31,664 bases of DNA. Source: a virus. Shown here piece by piece: positions 1-10,300 of the stretch. The position numbers and the translations under genes are program-made. The stretch is taken from positions 1 through 31,664 of the IMG/VR virus record IMGVR_UViG_3300020442_003840; one strand, 5' to 3'. Below the pieces are notes generated by a model. The model did not search any database and was not told the DNA's origin. It was given only the letters and a program-made list of their open reading frames with translations. The stretch's first letter is position 1. Each line of letters starts with the position of its first letter.

Positions 1-71
1 GACGAACTCGTCTCTACGATGCTACTCTCAACATCAAGTGCCTTGTCAATAGATTCATAATTATCAGACAT
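1..71 (-). CDS. 16: Terminase small subunit gp16, N-terminal fragment
   Basis: Only the first 23 codons lie in the window, reading MSDNYESIDKALDVE and onward off the left edge. The ATG is at 69-71, three bases after the gp15 stop codon. In T4-like phages gene 16 directly follows gene 15 and encodes the small terminase that binds phage DNA and regulates the large terminase gp17 during packaging. The short acidic N-terminus fits what I remember of cyanophage gp16, but too little is present to show a domain. The call rests mainly on gene order. No clear Shine-Dalgarno sequence precedes it, so translation may be coupled to gp15. Confidence 0.7.
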   Translation of the reverse strand, partial: MSDNYESIDKALDVESSIVETSS

Positions 72-74
72 AAA

Positions 75-878
75 TTAAATATCTTGTTTTCTAGTTGGGC
101 TATAAGTCTTAGCATCATCAAAGTCAGTCCAAGAATCACTAAATCCAAAATCATCGCCTGGTTCAGCGTCAATTGGATCTGGTACTGCAGTATATCTAAC
201 CTCACGCTTAGCAGTTTGAGTATTAGTATCGCTGTAAAGATCTGCCTGAACCTTACGAATAAGACCATCAGAACTTTCAGCAACAGGACCGAACAGGTAT
301 GTTTTTGCTGTAAATTGTAAAGTATATATTAAAGCTCTTCTAGTAGAAAAATCTCCTTCATAATCATCTTGGAAGGAAACACTATCTAAAACAACTGGAA
401 TATCCCTCTTCTCACCAATAGAATCAACTAAATCAACAGTAATATTGAATGATGGTTGGAAATATGGCAAAATCTGCTCTACAATCTGCAAAGCATCATC
501 ATTTAACTTACAAAATGCATTTAATTCAAAATTAATATTATATGGAACTGGCATATAGACTTTTTTGACTTTCTGGTCACTCTCACTTACTGCCTTAAAT
601 GTTTGTGTAACACCTGTCTTTCTAGTTGGATCATATGAAAGACCTGTCATTTCAAATGAAAGTCTTGGTAATGTAATTTGAACTGGTTTATTCAAATTTC
701 TTTGTTGTTCAATTCTTGCCAAAAACTTTTGAGATGGACCATAACTTAATGGAACCTGCATTTCACTATATGCATTACCATTTTCATCATCATGTTTAAT
801 AACAATCTGATTAAACAGTGTACCAAAACCAATAATGGTTTTTCTTATAATTTCGTGGTAATAGTAAGTTCCTAACAT
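75..878 (-). CDS. 15: Tail sheath stabilizer and completion protein gp15
   Basis: This 267-aa protein has nearly the length of T4 gp15 (about 272 aa). It keeps recognisable landmarks: an aromatic N-terminus (MLGTYYYHEIIRKT), the segment LPRLSFEMTGLSYD, and IVEQILPYFQPSFN near residues 130-145, which nearly matches the T4 IVEQILPYFQPHFN. T4 gp15 forms a hexameric ring that caps the finished tail and sheath and joins the tail to the neck. The ATG overlaps the gp14 stop codon by one base (TAATG), so the two are probably translationally coupled. The last 50 or so residues are acidic (DAEPGDDFGFSDSWTDFDD) and look like an added flexible tail. Confidence is high from sequence and position. Confidence 0.95.
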   Translation of the reverse strand: MLGTYYYHEIIRKTIIGFGTLFNQIVIKHDDENGNAYSEMQVPLSYGPSQKFLARIEQQRNLNKPVQITLPRLSFEMTGLSYDPTRKTGVTQTFKAVSESDQKVKKVYMPVPYNINFELNAFCKLNDDALQIVEQILPYFQPSFNITVDLVDSIGEKRDIPVVLDSVSFQDDYEGDFSTRRALIYTLQFTAKTYLFGPVAESSDGLIRKVQADLYSDTNTQTAKREVRYTAVPDPIDAEPGDDFGFSDSWTDFDDAKTYSPTRKQDI

Positions 879-2305
879 TAGAATGTACCAAATGGATTAT
901 CTTCACTGAAATCAAGTATATCGATTCCTTCGTTTTCAAATTCATCATTCTTGGCGAATGGGGAATTTAAATCATATTCTTGATAAGATTGTGCATTGTA
1001 TCTTGCTCCAGATTCCTGACCAACAATATCTTCTCCTGGTAAGAAATCTCCTGTAGCAATACCAACCTTCAACTTCATAGTATTTATGTCCCAATCCTTA
1101 ACTCTCGCCTTAGTCGAGGAAGCGGCACCAATAACAATTTCATTGAATTGATAAGTTCCAACTCCCACTTGGGATCCATTAGCAGAGATTGGACCTTCAA
1201 CTGTAAAAGTAGGTAATGTAGTATATCCAGCACCAGCGTCTCTAAGTGCCGTAACAGTGACAATACCAGCAGTAATAAAGGTAACAACATTTACATCTGA
1301 TGTTCCCGCTCCAGTAGCAGAAACATTAGGTGCTTGATTGTATCCTTTACCTGGATAATCTGCATTTATTATAACCTCCCCAATACCATCAGACCCTATT
1401 CCAAGAACTGCAGTTGCAGCTGCACCAGCACCTCCTCCACCAACTATGGTTACAGTGGGAGGTTCAATATAACCCCATCCAGGACGGGTTAATAACAACT
1501 CTAATACACTGTAAACTCCACCTGAAGATGTTGTTATAGCAATTGCCTCTGCATTTGCAGTTGCTATACCTACAGGTGAAGTTGATATTGATACAATGGG
1601 TGGATAAATGTATCCTCCACCATCATCATTTAACGATAGTTTTTGAACATATCCACTATCAAGTGTTTTCATTGGATATAGTTTTGTCACCTGAACTTCA
1701 TCTGCAGTTCTCAAAGTCAGGGTTGTAATATATCCTTCGTCTGCAAGGTCTTCGTCAATTTCATAGATCGAAGTATCAATAATTTCATCTTCATATTCAA
1801 AGAGTTCACATTGAAGTTCATACACATATAACTTTCCTAACTGATAGAAAGGTTTTTCGTGCTCAACAAATTTAACTTCAAATAATCTTTCACCAAGTGG
1901 AAAGTATATTAAATCCCCTTCTCTTGGGCGAGTTACCAATACTTCATCTGCAGGATTATGTTCCAATAAAACATCATGGATTGCTGCCATAATTGGAGCA
2001 ATAAATTCTTCAAATCTTTCCTTTGAAATTATTAAATTTACCTCATCTTTCAAGGAAACACCAAACTTAGTCATGATATCGCCTTGTCCGGTATATCCCT
2101 CATAACTATTGACATATGCCTCAATAATAAAGTTATCATCAAACTTTGATGATTGAACTTCATTTAAAATGTTGTCAGTTTGCAACATTTTTCTTGGAAT
2201 ATAATAAACGTCCAACCCATACATACGGAGTTGTTCGTTTATTAAATCCTGCACTAAATTTTGTTCACTTGATGAACCATTGAGAAAAAACGGATTTAAT
2301 GCCAT
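878..2305 (-). CDS. 14: Neck protein gp14, enlarged by a glycine-rich repeat insert
   Basis: This 475-aa protein lies between gp13 and gp15, the T4 gene 14 position. T4 gp14 is about 256 aa. With gp13 it forms the neck (head completion) structure that accepts the tail. The first 200 residues look like cyanophage gp14: MALNPFFLNGSSSEQNLVQ, then YGLDVYYIPRKM, then an acidic stretch near residues 165-195. Residues about 227-371 are an insert with four glycine-tyrosine-proline repeats (GGGYIYPPIVSI, GWGYIEPPTVTI, GKGYNQAPNVSA, GAGYTTLPTFTV). A 'GE.I.GQESGA' segment and an acidic end (SPFAKNDEFENEGIDILDF) follow. A TAGGA ribosome-binding site sits a few bases before the ATG, nine bases beyond the gp13 stop. 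The insert explains most of the extra length. Confidence 0.93.
   Translation of the reverse strand: MALNPFFLNGSSSEQNLVQDLINEQLRMYGLDVYYIPRKMLQTDNILNEVQSSKFDDNFIIEAYVNSYEGYTGQGDIMTKFGVSLKDEVNLIISKERFEEFIAPIMAAIHDVLLEHNPADEVLVTRPREGDLIYFPLGERLFEVKFVEHEKPFYQLGKLYVYELQCELFEYEDEIIDTSIYEIDEDLADEGYITTLTLRTADEVQVTKLYPMKTLDSGYVQKLSLNDDGGGYIYPPIVSISTSPVGIATANAEAIAITTSSGGVYSVLELLLTRPGWGYIEPPTVTIVGGGGAGAAATAVLGIGSDGIGEVIINADYPGKGYNQAPNVSATGAGTSDVNVVTFITAGIVTVTALRDAGAGYTTLPTFTVEGPISANGSQVGVGTYQFNEIVIGAASSTKARVKDWDINTMKLKVGIATGDFLPGEDIVGQESGARYNAQSYQEYDLNSPFAKNDEFENEGIDILDFSEDNPFGTF
1191..1625 (-). repeat. Four-copy G-x-GY-x-x-PP repeat block inside gp14
   Basis: Residues about 227-371 of gp14 contain four imperfect copies of a module of roughly 35-45 residues. 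Each is built on G.GY..(P/A)P.V.I and followed by a glycine-, alanine- and valine-rich strand. Similar units occur in gp7, gp8 and the large fibre/connector protein of this window. Beta structure is inferred from the alternation of small and beta-branched residues. No function is established from sequence. Confidence 0.7.
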
Positions 2306-2314
2306 GATATTTTC

Positions 2315-3160
2315 CTATCCTATGAAATCAAGAGGAGGCATTTCGTAAGATGCTTTCATCTCTTGGCGAATTTCATCTAAATCTTTTTGGGCATCATCAT
2401 ATAATTCTCTACCATTTAATTCAATTCCACCTGGAAGTTTAGTTCCTCTAAATTTAATTAAATTCTGTCCCCATTGCTTCTTGATCAGTGCTGTCAAATA
2501 TCTCTTTAAGAAAGAATCATTATAAACTCTACTATAAGAAGTTGGATCCATTGCTCTATGGCAATCAATAACTATATAATCTCCAACTGTTTGCTCACCC
2601 CAATCAATATCCAAATATAATCTTCCTTGTCTCTTGTTAAATCTTATTTGCTTATCTGTAGTTAGTAAATGATCAATATCTTCCAAATAAGATTTGGTCA
2701 TTGAATATCCAAGCAAGTCAACAGAACTAAAATAGTAAAGATCATTTAAAAATAACTGATATTTAATACTAAACATTCCACCAGAAATACTGTTGGAATC
2801 GAATTTGAAAATCTTTTCAATACCAATTACAGATTCTGGTATCTGCAAATAATTTGAATCTTCTTCAAAAGAAAATTGAGTTGTTACCCCAACAGCAGAC
2901 GATGGAGTTTCTGTTGTAGTGACAATTCCAGAAAGAGTAGATGCTCCTCTTCCCTGACCTCTATCAATATCATCTTGCGTGATTTGATATTTTAAATATG
3001 TTCTTTCTACACCATCAAAATGTCTTTCTTGGAAAAACTGAAGGGCATCATCAAATAGATCCTCTAGTTGCTCATCTGCTACGTTGATTTCTAAAACAGG
3101 AGCTCCTAATTGTCTCTTACAATAGTCTAAAAGCTCTGCTTGTGTGGTTGGTTTTGCCAT
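2315..3160 (-). CDS. 13: Neck protein gp13
   Basis: This 281-aa protein lies directly before gp14, as in T4, where gp13 is about 309 aa. Gp13 and gp14 act together at the head-tail neck after DNA packaging. The N-terminus MAKPTTQAELLDYCKRQLG, then LEDLFDDALQFFQERHFDG and the middle segment DHLLTTDKQIRFNKRQGRLYLDIDW are the kind seen in cyanophage gp13. The C-terminus (LIKKQWGQNLIKF then a helix ending MPPLDFIG) also fits. GGAGG lies about ten bases before the ATG, and the ATG shares one base with the stop of the 137-aa gene (TGATG). No unusual features were seen. Confidence 0.93.
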   Translation of the reverse strand: MAKPTTQAELLDYCKRQLGAPVLEINVADEQLEDLFDDALQFFQERHFDGVERTYLKYQITQDDIDRGQGRGASTLSGIVTTTETPSSAVGVTTQFSFEEDSNYLQIPESVIGIEKIFKFDSNSISGGMFSIKYQLFLNDLYYFSSVDLLGYSMTKSYLEDIDHLLTTDKQIRFNKRQGRLYLDIDWGEQTVGDYIVIDCHRAMDPTSYSRVYNDSFLKRYLTALIKKQWGQNLIKFRGTKLPGGIELNGRELYDDAQKDLDEIRQEMKASYEMPPLDFIG

Positions 3161-3573
3161 CAGTAGGTTCCTCCATCAATAGTTCCAGTCCAAACTGGAA
3201 CATTTGACTCATTTGTGGTTAAAAATAAATTACTAGTCTGTATACCTACAGATGGTGAGTCTGTTGCTTCCAACGTCCCACCAGAACCAAAATATGGTAT
3301 TCCATTTTCTTTACCAAGACCAATTACATATGTTGTAATACCAGCAACATAGAGATTTTGTAAAAATGCAATCTCTTGTACATGGATATTTTCAGTAAAA
3401 GTTGCAAAACCAACAAACTTGGATTCACCATTAACTTGCAAACTACTTGCTGTAGCAGCTCCACCAACAAGATTTGTTGCATTGAGTGCAAGGACTGGTA
3501 TATCCCTACCACCAAAAGCTGTTAAAACCTTTACTCTATTTTCTTGTCCGATTCTTACTGGAATTCTTGGCAT
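3160..3573 (-). CDS. Small probable virion protein, 137 aa, fibre-like repeats
   Basis: I do not recognise a named T4 homologue. The protein is basic at the N-terminus (MPRIPVRIGQENRVKVL) and then becomes a chain of short beta-type segments rich in A, V, T, G and N, such as ATASSLQVNGESKFVGFATFT and NLYVAGITTYVIGLG. This 'sets of strand, turn, strand' pattern resembles stretches of cyanophage tail-fibre proteins. Its place between the fibre/connector genes and gp13, in a run of virion genes, suggests a small structural or fibre-associated protein (inference). It abuts the 113-aa gene exactly, with no spacer, and overlaps the gp13 start by one base, so the three are probably coupled. Confidence 0.8.
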   Translation of the reverse strand: MPRIPVRIGQENRVKVLTAFGGRDIPVLALNATNLVGGAATASSLQVNGESKFVGFATFTENIHVQEIAFLQNLYVAGITTYVIGLGKENGIPYFGSGGTLEATDSPSVGIQTSNLFLTTNESNVPVWTGTIDGGTY

Positions 3574-3915
3574 TTAGACAACTCCTTTTCTAACAAATGC
3601 CATCCCTTCAACGACTCTTGTTTTTCTAGAACCATCATCTAAAACCACATCATAAACGTACCTACCTTCATTTAAAGTGGCAGTTTGTTCATCTGTTAAT
3701 CTTATAGAAATAATACCATCATTTGGAACAACAAAACTAACAGCAAAGGCAACTTTATTTGCTTCAGCAGCCCCAGAATGTTTTGCTAATTTTGCTTCAC
3801 CAGTATATCCATTCAAATCCAAAGCACTATTACCAGAACTACTTGCAAGAGTAAAAACTTGCTCAAAGTCTGTTCCGGTATTAATTGTCAGATTATTTAC
3901 ATATACGGCAGACAT
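3574..3915 (-). CDS. Small probable virion protein, 113 aa
   Basis: Unrecognised by name. The pattern is a compact beta domain: NNLTINTGTDFEQVFTL, LNGYTGEAKLAKH, an acidic turn, then ISIRLTDEQTATLNEGRYVYDVVL and a final strand. The layout 'G.Y.a.a....f....G.i.i.lt.e.T..L..G.Y.YDV.l.d' is familiar from small baseplate or upper-fibre attachment domains, somewhat like BppU N-terminal domains, but I cannot prove this. It is the first gene after a late-promoter-like sequence (3964-3971), with a leader of roughly 40 bases, and begins the run leading to gp13, gp14 and gp15. No Shine-Dalgarno sequence is evident before its ATG. Confidence 0.8.
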   Translation of the reverse strand: MSAVYVNNLTINTGTDFEQVFTLASSSGNSALDLNGYTGEAKLAKHSGAAEANKVAFAVSFVVPNDGIISIRLTDEQTATLNEGRYVYDVVLDDGSRKTRVVEGMAFVRKGVV

Positions 3916-3940
3916 TTAGTATTTTATTTTATATTTCAAC

Positions 3941-3948
3941 TATTTATC
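3941..3948 (-). promoter_or_regulatory. Second late-promoter-like octamer (GATAAATA)
   Basis: On the minus strand this octamer differs in one base from the T4 late promoter element TATAAATA. It lies 15 bases downstream of the exact match at 3964-3971 and 25 bases before the 113-aa gene. It could be a second start site or a chance match in A+T-rich DNA. Confidence 0.35.
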
Positions 3949-3963
3949 TATAAAATGACTCGC

Positions 3964-3971
3964 TATTTATA
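3964..3971 (-). promoter_or_regulatory. Late promoter TATAAATA before the gp13-gp14-gp15 run
   Basis: The minus strand reads CTCTATAAATAGCG, an exact copy of the T4-type late promoter octamer recognised by the gp55 late sigma factor with gp33 and the sliding clamp. It lies 48 bases upstream of the 113-aa gene in the only intergenic gap of this area and overlaps the TAA stop of the 57-aa gene. It probably starts late transcription of the small virion genes, gp13, gp14, gp15 and gp16. Confidence 0.75.
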
Positions 3972-4140
3972 GAGCAGGTAAAGCTTGTAAAACTTCTTGC
4001 TGTTTGAAATACAATTTTGCATAGGACTTGCAAATATTTTTCAATTCATCAAGGTCTCTACATTCATCAATTAACCGTGCTTGTCGCTCATATTCGAACG
4101 ACTTGGACATAGATTCAAGTGTGATTTCGTCTGGATTCAT
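3967..4140 (-). CDS. Small helical protein, 57 aa
   Basis: This ORF encodes MNPDEITLESMSKSFEYERQ followed by a mostly helical chain ending LYFKQQEVLQALPAL. A textbook AGGAG at 4148-4152 with a seven-base spacer decides the start. Small proteins of this pattern are common between fibre and neck genes in cyanophages, but I know no established function. The pattern of charged and hydrophobic residues suggests an amphipathic helix pair. The start lies inside the upstream 71-aa gene (26-base overlap), so translation is likely coupled. Its TAA stop is embedded in a late promoter motif. Confidence 0.8.
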   Translation of the reverse strand: MNPDEITLESMSKSFEYERQARLIDECRDLDELKNICKSYAKLYFKQQEVLQALPAL

Positions 4141-4330
4141 TTAAAATCTCCTGTAAAATAGACTTGATTTCACCGACATCTTTTTTCAATTCATCAATTT
4201 CTTTTCTTTGCGAATCTTTTTTATTCTTCGCAATCATATATTGAGAATATGAGGTGCTATCACAATTTATAATAGCACCTGTCTGATCGTCACGATATAA
4301 ATTTGGATACCCTTTTACTGGTATTTTCAT
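4115..4330 (-). CDS. Small protein with C-terminal coiled coil, 71 aa
   Basis: The N-terminal half (MKIPVKGYPNLYRDDQTGAI, then a short acidic and polar stretch) is a compact motif I associate with small conserved cyanophage proteins. The C-terminal half, from about residue 36, is a heptad-like coiled coil (KEIDELKKDVGEIKSILQEI). It starts one base after the stop of the 2,410-aa gene and overlaps the next small gene by 26 bases. Function is unknown. The coiled coil suggests oligomerisation or docking to a larger partner, possibly a virion assembly partner or chaperone for the fibre protein next to it (inference only). Confidence 0.85.
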   Translation of the reverse strand: MKIPVKGYPNLYRDDQTGAIINCDSTSYSQYMIAKNKKDSQRKEIDELKKDVGEIKSILQEILNESRRNHT

Positions 4331-4331
4331 A

Positions 4332-7300
4332 TTATGCTAAGGCAATTACTCTAAGATCTTTGAATATTGGTGTATATGCTTGATTGGTTCCGGACATCAC
4401 AATCTTAATTTGGAATCCATTGAAAGAATCAAGGTTATTTACACTAAATTCATACTCTTTAAATTGACCTTCCAAACTTCCAGAAACAAATCTGTCAGGA
4501 AGACCACTATTCATTGCTTCATCAACTACATCTGGGAAACCATCAAAATTGTTATCAATTGTCAAATTATCATATCCAGGGAACAATTCAAATGATTGCT
4601 CAACTTCGCTAGAATCTGCTCTATTGATTGAATAGAGAACTCTAAAATCAGATGATTCATGTCTGTATGCACTTACAAGAACCTTCAGTGAAGTTGCTGG
4701 TTGTTCCAGATTAACTGGAGTTGAAACATAATATGCAGCATGTGGATCATCAATAATTTCATTTACTCTGTTGCTAGTTACATAGTTAGGAATTGGGGAA
4801 TTAATTCTATTAGAATTAAATTGTACAAAACCTTCTTTCCAGAAAAGGAGAGGAGATACATATGAATTTGTTGATCCCAGGTCAAGCTTCAAGGTAAATG
4901 ATTTATTTCTGAGCATGTCAGACAAGTGTGTCTGCTCATTAATATTGGAACAAACTAATCTAGGAGTATCTAAGTAGTTTAATGCTCCAAGTTCAACAGC
5001 TTCATATTGCTGATCAACAAATGGCGCTTCATTGCCACTTACACTAGTTCCACTCACAGATCTAATCTGTCCAGTAATACTAGTTGCAGAACTTGGTTTG
5101 TTGCCAACGATCACTGGAATTACGGAGGTGTAGATAACATTCTGTGATCCTTGTGCATTATTACCACCTGCAGATTCTTCATTATTAAATGATAGTAATG
5201 GGGAATTTGCTGGAGTTCCACCACCACCTTGATCGATAGATCTGTTAGTGGCATTAGAATCAAAAGCAGTTCTATCAATTTCAACATAGTAACTATCAAT
5301 ATCAATTCCAAAATTACTGATATTGTGAGTTCTGTTAACTCTCCTTAAAGAAACCCCATTCAGTTCATATTTACGAATCTCAGTTCCAACGCTGTAATCG
5401 GAAGCAATGGTAGAATCAATAGATCTTGTAATACCATCTAAATTACCTGAGGTTATAGATGTGTATTTGATAATCTCATTTCCAACAATTGCAAATCCTG
5501 GATTACTGGAAGAAACTGGTAACCCTTCAAATGTAGTGAAAGTGGATGTGGAAGCAACACTAACGACAGTATCTGATACTGTAAGTGTATTTGATAATGA
5601 TGTTGGAACAATGTCAGACTCAACATCAAACAAAGTAACTTTATTTGAAACTTCATACATTCCATGATTGTAATGCATAACCTTCAAATAATTGCCATCA
5701 TAAACTCCACCTTCAGGTGTTGATGTTCTAATATCAATAGTATCTAAAGATTGCCTTACTCCAGAATTGTCAAAATAGACTAACTGATCTGTAGTATCAA
5801 AAGATGTTCCTTGAACATTAGAAAGATAGAGTGTATCAAGACCTGTAATGCCAGTAATTGTAATTGTCGCATCCCGTCCACCAACTGGTGAGACAGTTGA
5901 TGTCTTAATACCAACAACATCACCTACTGCATATCCATTACCTGGTTCATCAATAGCAGCGCCTGTTATAACGCCACCAGAAGCGGTTATATCGAGTGTT
6001 AACCCAGTTCCAGACCCAGTAATATTAAACGTCTCACAGGCGCTTGTAGTGGTGTAATTTGAACCACCGGTGGTTACCTCTTCAGAAGCAACTTTACTTC
6101 CAGTTCCAACAATGAATCCATAATTATTAGTGGTAATACCTGTAGTCGAAACCTTTCTACCAACAGAAAGATTATTCATTATTCCAGCATCACTGGTTGT
6201 GGTAATACCAACAGTTAGTTGTCTTGGGTGAGTTACAACTGGATTTGGTTGTAAAGTTGGGATGTAACTGTTACTCTGATTTAAAGCAGGATTGTGGAAT
6301 AACACACTACCAGCAGTTTCTGTAAAATTAGCTCTATAGAGAGTAAATTTCAGATCCTCATATTGATTTGGTGTCCAAATAGAACCATTCTGTGATCTAA
6401 ACAAACTACCAACACCAAATTGTTGAGAGTGTCTTATAGCTTGTGAATCTGGTAATGCTTTGGTTTCAATAGTCTTTTCTCCCATTTCTGCCAACCAGAC
6501 TTCATATTGATCTGATTGTGCTGCCATGATAACGAGGGCATATTCCTCATCATTTTCAAGATATATTGGATATGGGAATTTGATATTGGTAGCAACACTT
6601 GCATCTCTAGAAGTTGTAATTTGCTCTGGTTGAACATTTACAGCTGCTCCAACACGATTTAATGTTGGAAGTCCAAGTTCAACCGTTCTCAATTCTACCG
6701 TTACTGGTAATGTTTCATCCTTATGTGCAAAGAACAGATCAACTGCAGTTATATACACACCATTAGCTTCTGCAGGAGCAACATCAAATGAGAAAGGATC
6801 ATATCCTACAGCAAATGTCTGAGCAAGAGGGTCTCCTCTGCGTGGTGGTGGTGGCGGTGGAGGTGGTGGCGGTGGTCTAAACCATACTGTGGTAATAGTT
6901 CTTGTATTTGTTATGACTCTTCTCCAAGTCTGATTAATACCTTCAGACCTGTATTGAACTTCACCTGCACTGATAAGTTTACTACCAGGTAATGGAATAT
7001 GGTTAGTTGAACTAGAAGTAAGTCTATATGTTTTTGTACCTGTACCAATTCTAACAGCAGGTGCTGGTGTAGTATATGGATTTCTTAAGAAGAAAGATCC
7101 TGCGAGGAAACCATTTATATCAGTAATCAATCTAAGATCTTTTACAAATGCTACTGCACCACTCGTTTGACCAACTAATCTCATCCCAGAAGTTAAATAT
7201 CCATAATATAATCCTTGTGCTTCTTCACACAAAGAATTGATGTCAACATTTAAAGTTTTGGATGAAGAACTATAAGATGCTGGAATGTTCTCTGAACTAA

Positions 7301-10300
7301 CATATGGATTTTTACTATATGTTATACTTGGATTATTATATGTTCCAATTTTATGATTAGATTGTGCAACTCTAAATCTAATAAGAACTTGCCCATTTAC
7401 AGTTCCAACAACAGTTTCACCAACACTGAATGCTCCATTTGATCCATAATCTTGAAGACTAGAATCAGTTGCAATTTCAATAAGTTTCGGAATGAAATCT
7501 ACATTTCCATTCCCATCTAAGAATTGATAAATTCTAGTAAGTGGTTTCAGGTTTACAGACTCAAATCCAGTATTTCTGGATCTCATGTATATTTCTGCCG
7601 CCTGAGCAATCATTTCATTGGTGATTCTTTGCGTAGTTCTTGATGAACTACGTGATCCCCAACCCCATCCACCATAAACAGAACGGTGTCTGGTACGATT
7701 TACAATACGATCTGGTGCAGTAATTCTTCTAACCCAACTATCTGCAGATGGATTCAATACAACTGATCCATTGTAAGAAACAACATGGTAAGGATTAACA
7801 TTTTCAACTTTTGTTGCATATCCTTGCTTCAACCATTCAACAGTTTCATATTTCAGAGTAATAGCATCTCCAGTCTTCTGTACGTTAGAATCATATAATG
7901 GTAAATCTTCACTTAAATCTAAAAGAGTATCGGCAATATTTTCTTGTGTAACTGGTTTTAATCTCATTGAGTCTTTACCAGATTCTGCCTGAATCTGATT
8001 CAGATCTGTAATTACATCAACTTTAGATCCAGCTTGAACAAAATCTGCTGTCTTAAAATCATCTACAAAGAACCCACTCTTAAACCTATTCAAACCATCA
8101 GCATCTTGTACTTGGAAAGTCTGTGTATTAATTTCCAACAAAGATAGTGATGTAGTAACTTCAAGAGTTTCAAGTCTTTCTTCAAGATCTCCAATATCTC
8201 TCATCGTATATCTACGATTATCTTTGAGAGTAATTGTAATGTCCCTTGGATTATACAAATATGGAGGTAATGTTATTGTTGCCAACTCCATAACATTATC
8301 TGGAGAATCAGGTTCTTTTAAATTAACTGATGGAACACCTTTAACCAGTGTAAATTGTCCTGATGAACTTATGAAGAGTTTATCTACTCTTCCCAAGTAG
8401 AATCTATAATCAATCAAAGAACTCTCATTTGGAGCCATGATTAGTTTTGGTCCTTCAGGTGTATCACCAAAACTACCTCTTGATGTAAAATCAAATGGAG
8501 ATGATGTTGTAGAATTAAATACAGATACTCTTGGTCTAAAGTCTAATGTATCTGAAGCTCTAACTTCATCTTCTCCAATTGATGGAACAAACTTACCAAA
8601 TGTTGCCTCAGGATAACTATTAACTGTAAATAAATCTCCAGTATCACTTGAAGGGACAGTGAAGTGGTCAAATACAATCTTAAGTCTTCTAGATGGTGCG
8701 CTCTCACCTCTTCTTCTTACCAATCTGGAATAATCATAGAATTGTTCTTTCTGACCTTTATCTAAATCAAATTTTGAAGTAACATCTTTATACTTACCTA
8801 AAGTAATATTTGTAATATTAGTTTCAAGAGTAGATTCTTCAAATTTAACTCTTTCCCCACTAGAGAATCTAATGGTGTTTAAATAAACAATACCAAGTGT
8901 ATTTGCTGATGGTTTTGTAACTACCCTACCAACAGCACCTCCTGTACCAACAATATTCTCACCAATAATTGCGTTATTGGATACATCTACAATAGAATTA
9001 AATGTAATAGCGTCAAGAACTGGTTCAGCATTATCTAAAGATTCATAAACTGCCAATACCTCTGCAACATCTGGATAATTTAAAGAAATCTCTTCATCTT
9101 GTACTCTCAGACCATAATAATCATTAAATGTCAATCCATCATTTACAGACGAATTTGCATTACTTCCAGATTGGCTATCTCTTGATAATGAAATATTAAG
9201 AACAGTCGATCTATCGTACCTTTTAACTCTACTTTGAATAAAGTTCTTGACAAATGTTGCATTAATAACATCAATTGCTTTATTCTCAACATTGGAGAAA
9301 GTTACCTGATTTCCATCATTAGAAACTGTAACTTTATCTGCTGTAAGATCTTCAATAGTACCATCATTATAGAAAATAGCATATCTTTCTTCATCGAATG
9401 CTTCAAATCTTGCTGTAGCTGAGCTAATACCAAGATTAAATGCTCCGGTATCTACAGTTATGGTTCCACTTGATGGTGTAACCGATGTTGTTGATTGTGC
9501 TGTAAAGGATACAGTAGAACCACTCAAATCTACTGTAGAAACATTTTCATCAGCAAGTTTCGCGTATAGATAACCCTTTTCCTGCTCTAAGACCTCTAAG
9601 GAACCTATAGAATACTTTCCATTATAATTGGAACCTGGGAATGAACCCTCACATACACCAGCAACACCAGGAATTTCTGCAAGAGTTAAAGTTGTTAAAT
9701 CTGAAGAAACTGCTGAAACTCTATTATAAGATTCTGTAGTAGCTCCTGAAACACTATATCTAATAATACTATTAGTAGTAACACCACTAAATGTATTTGG
9801 AATATCAATCGTTGCAGAACCACCAGTTGTGATGGTAATCTGACCAGTTTTTAGTTCCTTTGCAAGTTTTGCATCAGCAGTAAATGTGTTAGTAAGACCA
9901 GAAACAGATGGTTGGTGTACAGATAAAATATCTTTAGATCCATAAACCTTTATGGACTTAATTGTTCTAGGAAGCGTCTCTACACCATTAACTATAATTG
10001 GTTCATTCTCAACAAATGATCCTGATGTCTGATGTAGTGTAATTTGTTCTGTACCATTTCCTGCATATACTGCATATCCTGTAGCACCGCTATACTTACC
10101 CTTAACATATGAAGTTGCTGGGACTTGGGATGCAGATACAACATTATTCAAAATAATTTCAGTATATGTCTGTATGTCATACAGATAAAGATCCCAATTT
10201 GATGCTGCATTAGCATAAGCAGCATCAGTCAAATTAAAGTTGTATACTCTAGCAGCACCAATGGTGGTTCCAGTACCAGCAGAAGTACCATCTTTTCTCT

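Noticed and set aside
1082-1089. CATAAATA late-promoter-like octamer inside gp14
   Set aside because: It lies within coding sequence far from a gene start and is probably a chance match in A+T-rich DNA.
1191-1625. Diversity-generating retroelement target in the gp14 repeat block or the giant gp7
   Set aside because: No reverse transcriptase gene or template/variable repeat pair is visible in the window. The repeats are diverged at the DNA level in a way unlike adenine-specific mutation.
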